A DNA stretch of 64,000 nt from Burkholderiaceae bacterium (lineage in GTDB: Bacteria; Pseudomonadota; Gammaproteobacteria; Burkholderiales; Burkholderiaceae_C). Position numbers and translations under genes: made by a program. Where the stretch lies: contig JAGOPK010000005.1 of NCBI GenBank assembly GCA_017992055.1, positions 298,929 through 362,928 on the forward strand, read 5' to 3'. Positions within the stretch are counted from its first letter, which is position 1; each line of letters begins with the position of its first letter. The notes under the pieces were generated by a model that made no database searches, was not told where the DNA came from, and worked only from the letters and a program-made list of their open reading frames with translations. Shown here one piece after another: positions 40,753-50,007 of this stretch.

Positions 40753-43700
40753 ATGCACCCCCCTGCCGACGACGAATCGCTGTCTTCCGTCTCTGCACCC
40801 CATGCGCTGAGGCGCGGTCTGCTGCGGGCCGTGCTGCTGGCGCTGCTGTGCGCCGCGCTGCAGGCACTGCTGCCGCGTTATCCGCTGGGCGTGCTGGAGC
40901 TGCCACCGCTGGCCCTGGTGCTGGGCATCACCGTGGCGGCGGCCATGTCGCGTGGCCGCTGGACCCTGCCGGCCGCGGTGGCCGGCATGCTCGTCGGCGG
41001 CCTGCTGGCCGGCACCGCGCCGGCGCCGCTGGCCCTGGAGGCCGGGGTGCTGGGCCTGCAGGCGATGTGGGTGGGCTGGCGCATGCGCCATGGCGCCGAT
41101 GCGCAGACGCTGCAATTGGACGATGGGCCGCGCCTGCGCCGCCTGGCCCTGGGCGTGGCCCCGGTGGCGGCCCTGCTGGGGGCGCTGGCCTCGCTGGCGT
41201 CGGCGCTGTGGCTCACCGACCTGGCCGGCGCCGCCGGCAGCTGGCGGGCACTGCTGGCCGGCGCCACCGGCCGCTGGGTGTCGGATCTGGCCGGCATCGT
41301 CGCCGTGGCGCCGGTGCTGCTGTGCTGGCTGGGACGGCCGCCGGCGGTGTGGCGCGAGCGCCGCCGCGCCGTGGCCCTGCCGCTGCTGCTGCTGATGGCG
41401 GTGATGTTGCCCGGCTTCGACCAGGTGGCGCGGCGCGATGCCACGCGGCTGCAGGTGCGCTTCGACCGCGAGGCCGCCGCCCGCCAGCTGCGCCTGCAGC
41501 AGCTGCTGGCCGAGCCGCTGGATGCGGCCCAGGCGCTGCGCGGCATGCTCGCCGCCGCCGGCGATGACCTGCCGCCGGCGGTGTTCGACCGCCTGGCCGA
41601 CGGCTGGCTGCAGCGTGCGCCCGGCCTGCTGGCCGTGGGCTGGCTGCAGGAGCCGGCCGCCGCCGCCGCGCCGGCGCTGCAGCACGGCCATGCCACGGTC
41701 GCCGAGGCCCGAGCCGCGCTGGCCCAGGCGCTGGCCGGCCTGCGCGGGGCCGAGGTGGCGTCGGCCGGTGATGCGCCCCGGCTGCTGCCGGCCCCCGGCG
41801 CGGCGCCGGCCCTGCTGCTGCTGCAGGCGGTGCCGGCCCTGGACGGCGGCGCGCCGCGGCGCTGGGTGGCGGCCCTGGTCGACGTGCAGCGCCAGCTGGC
41901 GCTGGCCTGGCCGGCCGGTGACGACCCGAATGTGCGGCTGTGCCTGTTTGATGCCACGGCCCCGGCCACAGCCCCGGCCACGCCCGCCGCCGCGCCGCGG
42001 CTGCTGGCCGGCCCGCCGGCCTGCGAGCGCAATCCCACGGCCGGTGCCTATTTCAGCCAGGTGTCGCGGCTGAGCCTGGGCGAGCGCCGGCTGGACCTGC
42101 TGGTGATCGAGCCGCCCACCGCCGACAACCGCTTGTTCACCGCCGTCTGGCTGCTGGCCCTGCCCACGGTGCTGGGCATGGCCATGCTGGCCACGCTGCT
42201 GCTGGCGCTGACCGGCCGCATCCGCCGCATCGAGGACCGGGTGCGCGAGCGCACCGCGGCGCTGAATGCCGAGATCGACGAACGCCGCGCCACCGAGCGC
42301 CGCCTGCTGGAGAGCGAGCAGCGCTTCCGTGCCATGTTCGACGGCGTCAGCATCGGCGTGACCCTGGTCGACACCGAGGGCCGGCTGACCATGGTCAACC
42401 CGGCCTTTGCGCGCATGATGGGCTACGACTCGCCCGAACAGGCGGCCGAGCTGGTGGGCAAGCCGCTGTCCGAGATCCGCCTGCCCGATGTCGAGCACGA
42501 CGACGGCACGGCCGAGGCCCTGGGCGGCGAGGGTGCGCGCCGCCAGCGCTACCTCACCGCCGACGGCCGCGTGCTGCAGGTGGCGGCCAGTCTGCGCAGC
42601 CTGCACGATGCCCATGGCGCGCCGGTGGCCACGGTGGGCGCGCTGCAGGACCTGACCCAGGTGCTGCGCCTGCGCGAGGCCGAGCGCGAGCGCGACGAGG
42701 CGGCGGTGGCCAACCGCACCAAGACCGAGTTCATGGCCCGGCTCAGCCACGAGCTGCGCGCGCCGCTGAATGCCATCGTCGGCTTTGCCCAGCGCCTGGG
42801 CGAGGCCGAGGTCGACGAGGTGCAGCGCAGCCGCCAGCTGCTGCAGATCCGCCAGGCCGGCTGGCATCTGCTGGACATGATCAACGACGTGCTGGACCTG
42901 TCGCGCATGGAGGCCGGCAGCCTGCGCCTGCAGCTGGAGCCGGTGGCCCTGCCCGAGCTGGTGCAGGAGGCGCTGGCGATGGTCGAGCCGGCGGCGCAGC
43001 AGGCCGGCGTGGCGCTGGAGCTGTCGCTGTCGCCCCAGGTCGAATGGGTGCAGGCCGATGCGACGCGGCTGCGCCAGGTGCTGGTCAACCTGCTGGGCAA
43101 TGCGGTCAAGTACAACCGCCGCGGCGGCCGCGTCGAGCTGCGCACGCGGCCGGCCGGCATGGGCGAGCTGCTGATCGAGGTCGAGGACAGCGGCATCGGC
43201 ATCCCCGAGGACAAGCTCGACGAGCTGTTCACGCCCTTTCACCGCCTGGGCCGCGACGGCCAGGAGGGCCCGGCGGCCGGTGGCCAGAGCGGCACCGGCA
43301 TCGGCCTGGTGGTGTGCCGCAAGCTGGTGGGCCTGATGGGCGGCGAGCTGGAGGTGTCCAGCCGCCTGGGCCAGGGCTCGGTGTTCGGCGTGCGCCTGCC
43401 ACGGCCCGCCGGCGAGCCCCCGGCGGGCGCGGCCGCCGGCACCGCGGCGCTGGCGGTGCTGTCGTCCTACACCGCGCAGGCGCGCAGCGAGGTCAGCGGC
43501 TTCACGCCGCTGCAGTCGCATGTGGCCATCGGCCAGGTGCTGTGCATCGAGGACGACGAGGCCGACGTGGCCGCGCTGCGCCAGCTGCTGCAGCAGCGCC
43601 CCGGCGTGACGCTGGAGCAGGCCGCCAGCGGCGCCGCCGGCCTGGCCCGCGCCGCCCAGGCCGACCTGATCCTGCTCGACCTGGACCTGCCGGACCGGCC

Positions 43701-43887
43701 CGGCCTGGACGTGCTGCGCGCCCTGCAGGCCGATGCGCGCACCCGCGACATCCCGGTGCTGGTGGTGTCGGCCGAGACGCGGCCGCAGCGCATCGACGAA
43801 TGCTTCGATGCCGGCGCCACGCAGTTCCTGAGCAAGCCGCTGGATGCGCAGCAGCTGCTGCGCGCCATCGACGAGCTGCTGCGCTGA
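40753..43887 (+). CDS. MASE1-like hybrid histidine kinase with REC
   Basis: 1044 residues. About eight N-terminal membrane helices (~20-230) of MASE1 type, a ~220-residue extracytoplasmic CHASE-like region, a further TM (~470-495), a coiled coil, PAS (~525-645), HisKA His666 (ARLSHELRAPLNAIVGF), HATPase (DSGIGIPED, GTGIGLVV) and a REC domain with Asp976 (LILLDLDLP). No HPt is present, so phosphotransfer must pass to another protein. Start ATG at 40753. It converges with a PAS-LuxR regulator, 12 bases apart. Confidence 0.92.
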   Translation: MHPPADDESLSSVSAPHALRRGLLRAVLLALLCAALQALLPRYPLGVLELPPLALVLGITVAAAMSRGRWTLPAAVAGMLVGGLLAGTAPAPLALEAGVLGLQAMWVGWRMRHGADAQTLQLDDGPRLRRLALGVAPVAALLGALASLASALWLTDLAGAAGSWRALLAGATGRWVSDLAGIVAVAPVLLCWLGRPPAVWRERRRAVALPLLLLMAVMLPGFDQVARRDATRLQVRFDREAAARQLRLQQLLAEPLDAAQALRGMLAAAGDDLPPAVFDRLADGWLQRAPGLLAVGWLQEPAAAAAPALQHGHATVAEARAALAQALAGLRGAEVASAGDAPRLLPAPGAAPALLLLQAVPALDGGAPRRWVAALVDVQRQLALAWPAGDDPNVRLCLFDATAPATAPATPAAAPRLLAGPPACERNPTAGAYFSQVSRLSLGERRLDLLVIEPPTADNRLFTAVWLLALPTVLGMAMLATLLLALTGRIRRIEDRVRERTAALNAEIDERRATERRLLESEQRFRAMFDGVSIGVTLVDTEGRLTMVNPAFARMMGYDSPEQAAELVGKPLSEIRLPDVEHDDGTAEALGGEGARRQRYLTADGRVLQVAASLRSLHDAHGAPVATVGALQDLTQVLRLREAERERDEAAVANRTKTEFMARLSHELRAPLNAIVGFAQRLGEAEVDEVQRSRQLLQIRQAGWHLLDMINDVLDLSRMEAGSLRLQLEPVALPELVQEALAMVEPAAQQAGVALELSLSPQVEWVQADATRLRQVLVNLLGNAVKYNRRGGRVELRTRPAGMGELLIEVEDSGIGIPEDKLDELFTPFHRLGRDGQEGPAAGGQSGTGIGLVVCRKLVGLMGGELEVSSRLGQGSVFGVRLPRPAGEPPAGAAAGTAALAVLSSYTAQARSEVSGFTPLQSHVAIGQVLCIEDDEADVAALRQLLQQRPGVTLEQAASGAAGLARAAQADLILLDLDLPDRPGLDVLRALQADARTRDIPVLVVSAETRPQRIDECFDAGATQFLSKPLDAQQLLRAIDELLR

Positions 43888-43899
43888 TCGCGCCGCGGA

Positions 43900-44475
43900 T
43901 CAGCCGCTCAGCAGCTTGTTGACCAGCTCCGGCGTGGTGGCGGCGCCGGCCTTGCGCATCAGCCGTGCGCGGTAGACGTCCACCGTGCGCGGGCTGATGG
44001 CCAGCAGCTTGCCGATCTGCTTGCTGGTCAGGCCGTCGATCAGCAGCGCGGCGATCTCGCGCTCGCGCGGCGTCAGATCGAGCTTGACGCGCCGGCGTGC
44101 GCTCAGGTCCTCGAAGGCCCAGATGCCGGCCGCATGCGGCTGGGCCGGCTCCAGCGCGCGGCCCGACACATGGCACCAGAACAGCTCGCCCTGCGGCGGC
44201 CCGTCGGCCACCTGGCCCAGGCGCTTCATCACCCGCTCGTCGGCATACCAGCCGCGCGCATCCAGGCTGGCGACGATGCGCGCGCCGGTGCGCTCGAACT
44301 CGTCGTGCGTGGGATAGAGGATCTCGAAGCTCTGGCCGATCAGCTGCTCGCGCGCGGCGCCGAACATCGCCAGCAGCTGGCGGTTGCAGTCGACGATCTG
44401 GCGTTGCCGGCTCAGCACCAGGCCCACCGGCGCCAGGTCGAAGGCGGTGCGGTAGTCCAGCGGCAGATCGGACAC
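43900..44475 (-). CDS. PAS-LuxR one-component transcription regulator
   Basis: 191 residues. N-terminal PAS domain (FDLAPVGLVLSRQRQIVDCNRQLLAMFG) and C-terminal LuxR-type HTH (LDLTPREREIAALLIDGLTSKQIGKLLAISPRTVDVYRARLMRK). There is no receiver domain, so it senses through PAS rather than by phosphorylation. GTG at 44475 is chosen because the longer ATG frame (44535) lies inside the thioesterase gene. It is co-transcribed with the thioesterase and convergent with the hybrid kinase. Confidence 0.88.
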   Translation of the reverse strand: MSDLPLDYRTAFDLAPVGLVLSRQRQIVDCNRQLLAMFGAAREQLIGQSFEILYPTHDEFERTGARIVASLDARGWYADERVMKRLGQVADGPPQGELFWCHVSGRALEPAQPHAAGIWAFEDLSARRRVKLDLTPREREIAALLIDGLTSKQIGKLLAISPRTVDVYRARLMRKAGAATTPELVNKLLSG

Positions 44476-44482
44476 GGCCCGG

Positions 44483-44923
44483 CTACAGCAAGGCGTAGGT
44501 GGTGGTGGCATGGGCGGCCAGACGGCCGCTGGCATCGAGCACCTCGATCTCGCCGAACACCAGGCTCTTGCCGCCGCGCAGCACGCGGGCCACGACCTGG
44601 GCTTCGCCGACGGTCTCGGTCTGGCTGCCAGGGATGGGGCGCATGAAGCTGGTGTTCAGCTGCACCGTGGTCATCGGCCGGAAGCCGCCGATGGCGCTGC
44701 TGGCGGCCAGCACCATGGCGGTGTCGGCCGCGGCCATCAGGGTCTGGCCGCAGAGCACGCCGCCCCCGTGCACATGGCGCGGCGCGATCGGCAGGGCCAG
44801 CGTCACCTCGCCGGGCGTGGTGGCCAGCACGCGCAGCTCCAGCTCGCGCACCCAGGGGGCGAACAGCTCGCCCAGCATCTGCTGCAGCGCCTCGGGGGCC
44901 AGGCTGGCTTTGGCGTCGGACAT
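44483..44923 (-). CDS. PaaI-type hotdog thioesterase
   Basis: 146 residues, hotdog fold: LPIAPRHVHGGGVLCGQTLMAAADTAMVLA (helix with the catalytic Asp region and HGG motif) and TVQLNTSFMRPIPG. Hydrolyses an acyl-CoA or aryl-acyl-CoA of unknown identity. It is divergent from the CoA-transferase genes over a 104-base region with paired CTACGTA sequences, and both sides handle CoA esters. Confidence 0.9.
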   Translation of the reverse strand: MSDAKASLAPEALQQMLGELFAPWVRELELRVLATTPGEVTLALPIAPRHVHGGGVLCGQTLMAAADTAMVLAASSAIGGFRPMTTVQLNTSFMRPIPGSQTETVGEAQVVARVLRGGKSLVFGEIEVLDASGRLAAHATTTYALL

Positions 44924-44954
44924 GGTCGGTCTCCGGTGCGGTGTTTAGGCGATT

Positions 44955-44985
44955 CTACGTAACACCTACTTAATCGACTACGTAG
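44955..44985. promoter_or_regulatory. Candidate operator: two CTACGTA sites in the divergent thioesterase/CoA-transferase region
   Basis: CTACGTAA at 44955-44962 and the perfect palindrome CTACGTAG at 44978-44985, with starts 23 bases apart (about two helical turns). They sit in an A/T-richer strip between divergent acyl-CoA-related genes, as expected for a TetR- or GntR-type regulator site. The regulator is not in the window. Confidence 0.5.
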
Positions 44986-45027
44986 TACGCTTCGCGCCGG
45001 TTTCGACCCATCCCCAGCGGAGCACCC

Positions 45028-45738
45028 ATGAACAAGATCTACCCCAGCGCCGCGGCGGCGCTGGCCGGCATCGTGCACGACGGCCAGCTGCTGGCCGTCG
45101 GCGGTTTCGGCCTGTGCGGCATTCCCGAGGCGCTGATCGACGCGCTGAAGGACTCGGGCGCCAAGAACCTGACCGTCATCTCCAACAACGCCGGCGTCGA
45201 CGGCTTCGGCCTGGGCAAGCTGCTGCAGACGCGGCAGATCCAGAAGATGATCTCCAGCTATGTCGGCGAGAACAAGGAGTTCGAGCGCCAGTACCTGGCC
45301 GGCGAGCTGCAGCTGGAGTTCACGCCCCAGGGCACGCTGGCCGAGCGCCTGCGCGCCGGCGGCGCCGGCATCCCGGCGTTTTTCACCCGCACCGGCGTGG
45401 GCACCCTGGTGGCCGAGGGCAAGGAGATCCGCGAGTTCGACGGCCACGCCTATGTGATGGAGCGCGCCCTGGTGCCCGATGTGGCGCTGGGCAAGGCCTG
45501 GAAGGCCGACAAGAGCGGCAACCTGGTGTTCCGCCGCACCGCGCGCAACTTCAACCCGGCCGCCATCATGGCCGGCAAGATCAGCGTGGTCGAGGTCGAG
45601 GAGATCGTCGAGACCGGCAGCCTGGACCCCGACAGCATCCACCTGCCCGGCATCTATGTGCACCGCCTGGTGCTCAATGCCACGCCCGAGAAGCGCATCG
45701 AGAAGCGCACCACCAAGCAAAATCCCAAGGGAGTCTGA
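45028..45738 (+). CDS. scoA: 3-oxoacid CoA-transferase subunit A
   Basis: 236 residues, starting [15 protein letters not shown] and carrying [16 protein letters not shown] (CoA-binding Gly loop) and [16 protein letters not shown]. Together with the B subunit it moves CoA from succinyl-CoA to acetoacetate (SCOT type), as in ketone-body or poly-hydroxybutyrate turnover. The B subunit follows 2 bases later. Confidence 0.95.
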   Translation: MNKIYPSAAAALAGIVHDGQLLAVGGFGLCGIPEALIDALKDSGAKNLTVISNNAGVDGFGLGKLLQTRQIQKMISSYVGENKEFERQYLAGELQLEFTPQGTLAERLRAGGAGIPAFFTRTGVGTLVAEGKEIREFDGHAYVMERALVPDVALGKAWKADKSGNLVFRRTARNFNPAAIMAGKISVVEVEEIVETGSLDPDSIHLPGIYVHRLVLNATPEKRIEKRTTKQNPKGV

Positions 45739-45740
45739 CC

Positions 45741-46379
45741 ATGGCTTGGACCCACGACGAGATGGCCGCCCGCGCGGCCCAGGAACTGCAGGACGGCTTC
45801 TACGTCAACCTCGGCATCGGCCTGCCCACGCTGGTGGCCAACTTCGTCTCGCCCGACATCGAGGTCTGGCTGCAGAGCGAAAACGGCATGCTGGGCATCG
45901 GCCCCTTCCCGGACGAGAGCGAGGTCGATCCCGACCTGATCAATGCCGGCAAGCAGACCGTGACCACGCTGCCCGGCAGCAGCATCTTCGGCAGCCACGA
46001 CAGCTTTGCCATGATCCGCGGCGGCAAGATCAACCTGTCCATCCTGGGCGCCATGCAGGTCAGCGCCAGCGGCGACCTGGCCAACTGGATGATTCCCGGC
46101 AAGATGGTCAAGGGCATGGGCGGCGCCATGGACCTGGTGGCCGGCGTGAAGAGCGTGGTGGTGCTGATGGAGCATGTGGCGCGGCGCAAGGACGGCGGCC
46201 ACGACCTGAAGATCCTGCCCCAGTGCACGCTGCCGCTGACCGGCGTGGGCGTGGTCGACCGCATCATCACCGACCTGGCGGTGCTGGACGTCACGCCGCA
46301 TGGCCTGAAGGTGGTGGAGATGGCGCCGGGCGTCACGCGCGACGAGCTGCAGGCCAAGACCGGCGTGCCGCTGCAGTGA
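45741..46379 (+). CDS. scoB: 3-oxoacid CoA-transferase subunit B
   Basis: 212 residues. [12 protein letters not shown] and [14 protein letters not shown], with Glu47 as the catalytic residue that forms the acyl-CoA thioester intermediate; [17 protein letters not shown] near the middle. Start ATG at 45741 directly follows the A-subunit stop with GGGAG upstream. Its stop overlaps the next gene's GTG as GTGA. Confidence 0.95.
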   Translation: MAWTHDEMAARAAQELQDGFYVNLGIGLPTLVANFVSPDIEVWLQSENGMLGIGPFPDESEVDPDLINAGKQTVTTLPGSSIFGSHDSFAMIRGGKINLSILGAMQVSASGDLANWMIPGKMVKGMGGAMDLVAGVKSVVVLMEHVARRKDGGHDLKILPQCTLPLTGVGVVDRIITDLAVLDVTPHGLKVVEMAPGVTRDELQAKTGVPLQ

Positions 46380-48187
46380 GGCGCTGGGGTCGCTGGGCGA
46401 CCCTGTGCGGCGGCCTGCTGCTGGCCGCCTGTGCGGCGCCGCCGCCGCCACCGCTGCTGCCCGAGATCGCCAGCGGCTGGCAGGCCAAGCCGGGCTGGAG
46501 CTTCGAGCGCCAGGCGGTGGCCGCGGCCCATCCGCTGGCCGCCGAGGCCGGCCTGCAGATGCTGCGCGAAGGCGGCACGGCCGTCGATGCCGCGGTGGCG
46601 GTGCAGATGCTGCTGGGCCTGGTCGAGCCGCAGAGCAGCGGCATCGGCGGCGGCGCCTTTCTGCTGCTGTGGGACGGCCAGCGCATCAGCGCCTGGGACG
46701 GCCGCGAGACCGCGCCGGCCGCGGCCGACGAAAACCTGTTCCTGCTGCCCGATGGCCGGCCCATGCCCTTCATGCAGGCGGTGGTGGGCGGCCGCGCGGT
46801 GGGCGTGCCCGGCGCCGTGCGCCTGCTCGAGGCCGTGCACCGCCAGCACGGCCGCCTGCCCTGGGCGCGGCTGCTGCAGCCGGCCATCGAGCTGGCCGAG
46901 CAGGGCTTCGAGGTCGGGCCGCGGCTGCAGCGCCTGCTGACCGAGGCCGCGCCGCGGCTGCGCGCCGACGGCCAGGCCGCGGCCTATTTCTACGGTCCCG
47001 ACGGCCAGCCGCCGGCGGTGGGCGCGCGGCTGCGCAACCCGGCCTATGCCGCGGTGCTGCGCCAGATCGCCGCGCAGGGCGCCGATGCGCTGCACACCGG
47101 GCCGGTGGCCGAGGACATCGTGCGCCGCGTGCGCGGCCATGCCGGCAACCCGGGCCGCCTGCAGCTGGCCGACCTGGCCGGCTACCGGCCGCTGCAGCGC
47201 GAGGCGCTGTGCGCGCCCTGGCGGCCCACGGCCCGCCAGGAGTGGCGCCTGTGCGGCATGCCGCCGCCTTCGTCGGGCCAGCTGACGCTGATGCAGATCC
47301 TGGGCCTGCTCGGCGCGGCGCCCGGCAGCGGGCCGGCACTGCAGGGCGGCGTGCCCGGCGCCGACTTCCTGCACCGCCATGCCGAGGCCTCGCGCCTGGC
47401 GTATGCCGACCGCGAGCGCTGGATCGCCGACCCCGGCTTCGTGCCGGCACCGGGCGGGCGCTGGTCGCAGCTGATCGAGCCGGCCTACCTGCAGCGCCGC
47501 GCCACGCTGATCGGCCCGCAGCGGCGCAGCGGCGTGCGCGCCGGTGATCCCGGCGGCGCGCCGGCCGAGGCCGGCGCCGCCCAGGCGCCGCAGCCCGAGC
47601 ATGGCACCAGCCACCTGAGCATCGTCGATGCCCAGGGCCGGGCGGTGGCGATGACCACCAGCATCGAGTTCGCCTTCGGCGCCCACCTGATGAGCGACGG
47701 CGGCAGCGGCCTGGCCGGCGGCTTTCTGCTCAACAACCAGCTCACCGACTTTGCGCTGCGCCCGCGCGACGCCGCCGGCCGGCCGGTGGCCAACCGCCTG
47801 CAGCCGGGCAAGCGCCCGCGCAGCAGCATGAGCCCGACCCTGGGCTTCGATGACCAGGGCCGGCTGCAGCTGGTGCTCGGCTCGCCGGGTGGCGCGGCCA
47901 TCATCCAGTTCACCGCCAAGGCCCTGCTGGGCATGCTGGCCTGGGAGCTGACGCCGCAGCAGGCGCTGGACCTGCCGAATGTGGTGGCCGGCCTGGGGCC
48001 GGACGGTGGTCCGCTGCTGCTGGAGCAGGGGCGCTTCGACGCCGCCACCGTGGCCGCGCTGCAGGCGCGTGGCCACAGCGTGCAGCAGCTGGAGCTGGCC
48101 AGCGGCCTGCAGGCGCTGCAGCAGCGTGGCGGACGCTGGCTGGGCGGCGCCGATGCGCGCCGCGAGGGCGTGGTGCGCGGCGATTGA
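46376..48187 (+). CDS. ggt: Gamma-glutamyltransferase, lipoprotein type
   Basis: 603 residues. A lipoprotein signal ([17 protein letters not shown], lipobox LAAC) implies membrane anchoring. The GGT fold follows: [41 protein letters not shown], the autocleavage Thr411 in [11 protein letters not shown], and the SSMSPTLGF and GSPGGAAII loops. It cleaves or transfers gamma-glutamyl groups of glutathione in the periplasm. GTG start at 46376 overlaps scoB by GTGA. The pairing with CoA-transferase genes is odd. Confidence 0.9.
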   Translation: MRRWGRWATLCGGLLLAACAAPPPPPLLPEIASGWQAKPGWSFERQAVAAAHPLAAEAGLQMLREGGTAVDAAVAVQMLLGLVEPQSSGIGGGAFLLLWDGQRISAWDGRETAPAAADENLFLLPDGRPMPFMQAVVGGRAVGVPGAVRLLEAVHRQHGRLPWARLLQPAIELAEQGFEVGPRLQRLLTEAAPRLRADGQAAAYFYGPDGQPPAVGARLRNPAYAAVLRQIAAQGADALHTGPVAEDIVRRVRGHAGNPGRLQLADLAGYRPLQREALCAPWRPTARQEWRLCGMPPPSSGQLTLMQILGLLGAAPGSGPALQGGVPGADFLHRHAEASRLAYADRERWIADPGFVPAPGGRWSQLIEPAYLQRRATLIGPQRRSGVRAGDPGGAPAEAGAAQAPQPEHGTSHLSIVDAQGRAVAMTTSIEFAFGAHLMSDGGSGLAGGFLLNNQLTDFALRPRDAAGRPVANRLQPGKRPRSSMSPTLGFDDQGRLQLVLGSPGGAAIIQFTAKALLGMLAWELTPQQALDLPNVVAGLGPDGGPLLLEQGRFDAATVAALQARGHSVQQLELASGLQALQQRGGRWLGGADARREGVVRGD

Positions 48188-48214
48188 GGCGCCGCAGGGG
48201 ACCTGGGGCCGCGC

Positions 48215-49255
48215 TCAGCCGCGCGCCAGCGCCCGCGCGCACTCGCCCACCAGGCCCGGCCCCTGGTAGATCAGGCCGGTGTAGACCTGCACCAGGTCGG
48301 CGCCGGCCTGGCGCTTGGCCAGCGCATCGGCGCCCGACATCACGCCGCCGGCGCCGATGATGGGGTAGGCGCTGCCCAGCTCGGCGCGCAGCTGGCGGAT
48401 GACGCGGTTGCTGGCCTCGCGCACCGGCGCGCCGCTCAGGCCGCCGGCCTCGTCTGCATGGCGCAGGCCGGCCACCGCGTCGCGGGCGATGGTGGTGTTG
48501 GTGGCGATCACGCCGTCGATGCCGTTGGCGCGCAGCGTGGCGGCGATCACCTGCACCTGGGCCTCGTCCAGGTCGGGCGCGATCTTCAGGAACATCGGCA
48601 CGCTCCGGCCGTGCTGCTGCGCCAGCTGGCTGCGGCGCTGCTGCAGCGCGCCCAGCAGCGCATCCAGCGCGGCATCGCTCTGCAGCGCGCGCAGGTTCTT
48701 GGTGTTGGGGCTGGAGATGTTCACCGTCACATAGTCGGCATGCGGGTAGACGCCGTCCAGGCCCGCCAGGTAGTCGCTGGCCGCATCCTCGATGGCGGTG
48801 GCGGCGTTCTTGCCGATGTTCAGGCCCAGCACGCCGCCGCCGGCGCGGAAGCTGCGCGAGCGCTGCACATTGGCGACGAAGGCCGCCAGGCCCTCGTTGT
48901 TGAAGCCCATGCGGTTGATCAGGGCCTGGCGCTCGGGAAGGCGGAACATGCGCGGCTTGGCATTGCCCGGCTGGGCCCGCGGCGTGACCGTGCCGACCTC
49001 GATGAAGCCGAAGCCCATTGCGCCCAGGCCGTCGATGCAGCGCCCGTTCTTGTCCAGGCCGGCGGCCAGGCCGATGCGGTTGGCAAAGCGCAGGCCGGCC
49101 AGCGTCACCGGGTCGGCCACGCGGGCGGCGCTCCACAGGCATTGCAGCGGCGTGTTCTGCAGCCGGGCGATGGCGTCCAGCGTCAGTTCGTGGGCCTGCT
49201 CGGGGTCGAGGCCGAACAGAAAGGGGCGGGTGAGGGCGTAGGGGACAATGGCCAT
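48215..49255 (-). CDS. pyrD: Dihydroorotate dehydrogenase (quinone), class 2
   Basis: 346 residues. Fourth step of pyrimidine synthesis, FMN-dependent, membrane-associated. Class 2 N-terminal helix region ([24 protein letters not shown]), [32 protein letters not shown], catalytic Ser in [11 protein letters not shown] and [13 protein letters not shown] at 49255 preferred to the ATG at 49306. Divergent from rpiA. Confidence 0.96.
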   Translation of the reverse strand: MAIVPYALTRPFLFGLDPEQAHELTLDAIARLQNTPLQCLWSAARVADPVTLAGLRFANRIGLAAGLDKNGRCIDGLGAMGFGFIEVGTVTPRAQPGNAKPRMFRLPERQALINRMGFNNEGLAAFVANVQRSRSFRAGGGVLGLNIGKNAATAIEDAASDYLAGLDGVYPHADYVTVNISSPNTKNLRALQSDAALDALLGALQQRRSQLAQQHGRSVPMFLKIAPDLDEAQVQVIAATLRANGIDGVIATNTTIARDAVAGLRHADEAGGLSGAPVREASNRVIRQLRAELGSAYPIIGAGGVMSGADALAKRQAGADLVQVYTGLIYQGPGLVGECARALARG

Positions 49256-49311
49256 GCGCCGGATTGTCCCCGACGCGCCCGTTCCACCCCCTGCCTCGCC
49301 TGCCACCTGCC

Positions 49312-50001
49312 ATGACCGCCCCGCTGACCCAGGATCAACTCAAGGCCCTCGTCGGCCGCGCCGCCCTCGATTACGTGGTCGACGGCCAGATCGTCGGCGT
49401 CGGCACCGGCTCCACCGTCAACCAGTTCATCGAGGCCCTGGCCACGGTCAAGCACCGCATCGCCGGCGCCGTGTCCAGCTCGGTGGCCAGCACGCAGCGC
49501 CTGCAGGCCCATGGCATCCAGGTGCTGGACAGCAACCAGGTCGAGCGCATCCCGGTCTACATCGACGGCGCCGACGAGATCGACGGCCGCGGCTGCATGG
49601 TCAAGGGTGGCGGCGCGGCGCTGACGCGCGAGAAGATCGTCGCCGACCTGGCCGAGCGCTTCGTCTGCATCGCCGACGAGAGCAAGCTGGTGCCGGTGAT
49701 GGGCGGCTTTCCGCTGCCGGTGGAGGTGATCCCGATGGCCGCGGCCCAGGTGGCACGGCGCTTCCAGCAGGCCTATGGCGGCGCGGCGACGCTGCGCGCC
49801 GGCGCCAGCGGCCCGTTGCTCACCGACAACGGCAATGTCATCCTCGATGTGCGCGGCCTGGCCATCACCGAGCCGCTGGCCATGGAGACCGAGGTCAACC
49901 AGTGGCCTGGCGTGGTGACGGTGGGCATCTTCGCCCGCCACCGCGCCCGCGTCTGCCTGCTGGGCACGCCGGCCGGCGTGAAGACGCTGAACTTCGACTG
50001 A
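49312..50001 (+). CDS. rpiA: Ribose-5-phosphate isomerase A
   Basis: 229 residues. Interconverts ribose-5- and ribulose-5-phosphate. Signatures: [45 protein letters not shown] (Asp and Lys/Glu active-site loop), and a [15 protein letters not shown] end. Start ATG at 49312. Convergent with mnmC (6-base gap). Confidence 0.96.
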   Translation: MTAPLTQDQLKALVGRAALDYVVDGQIVGVGTGSTVNQFIEALATVKHRIAGAVSSSVASTQRLQAHGIQVLDSNQVERIPVYIDGADEIDGRGCMVKGGGAALTREKIVADLAERFVCIADESKLVPVMGGFPLPVEVIPMAAAQVARRFQQAYGGAATLRAGASGPLLTDNGNVILDVRGLAITEPLAMETEVNQWPGVVTVGIFARHRARVCLLGTPAGVKTLNFD

Positions 50002-50007
50002 GCTTGC

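Noticed and set aside
44476-44535. ATG start at 44535 for the PAS-LuxR gene
   Set aside because: The extension lies within the thioesterase gene and is Pro-rich; the GTG at 44475 is better placed.
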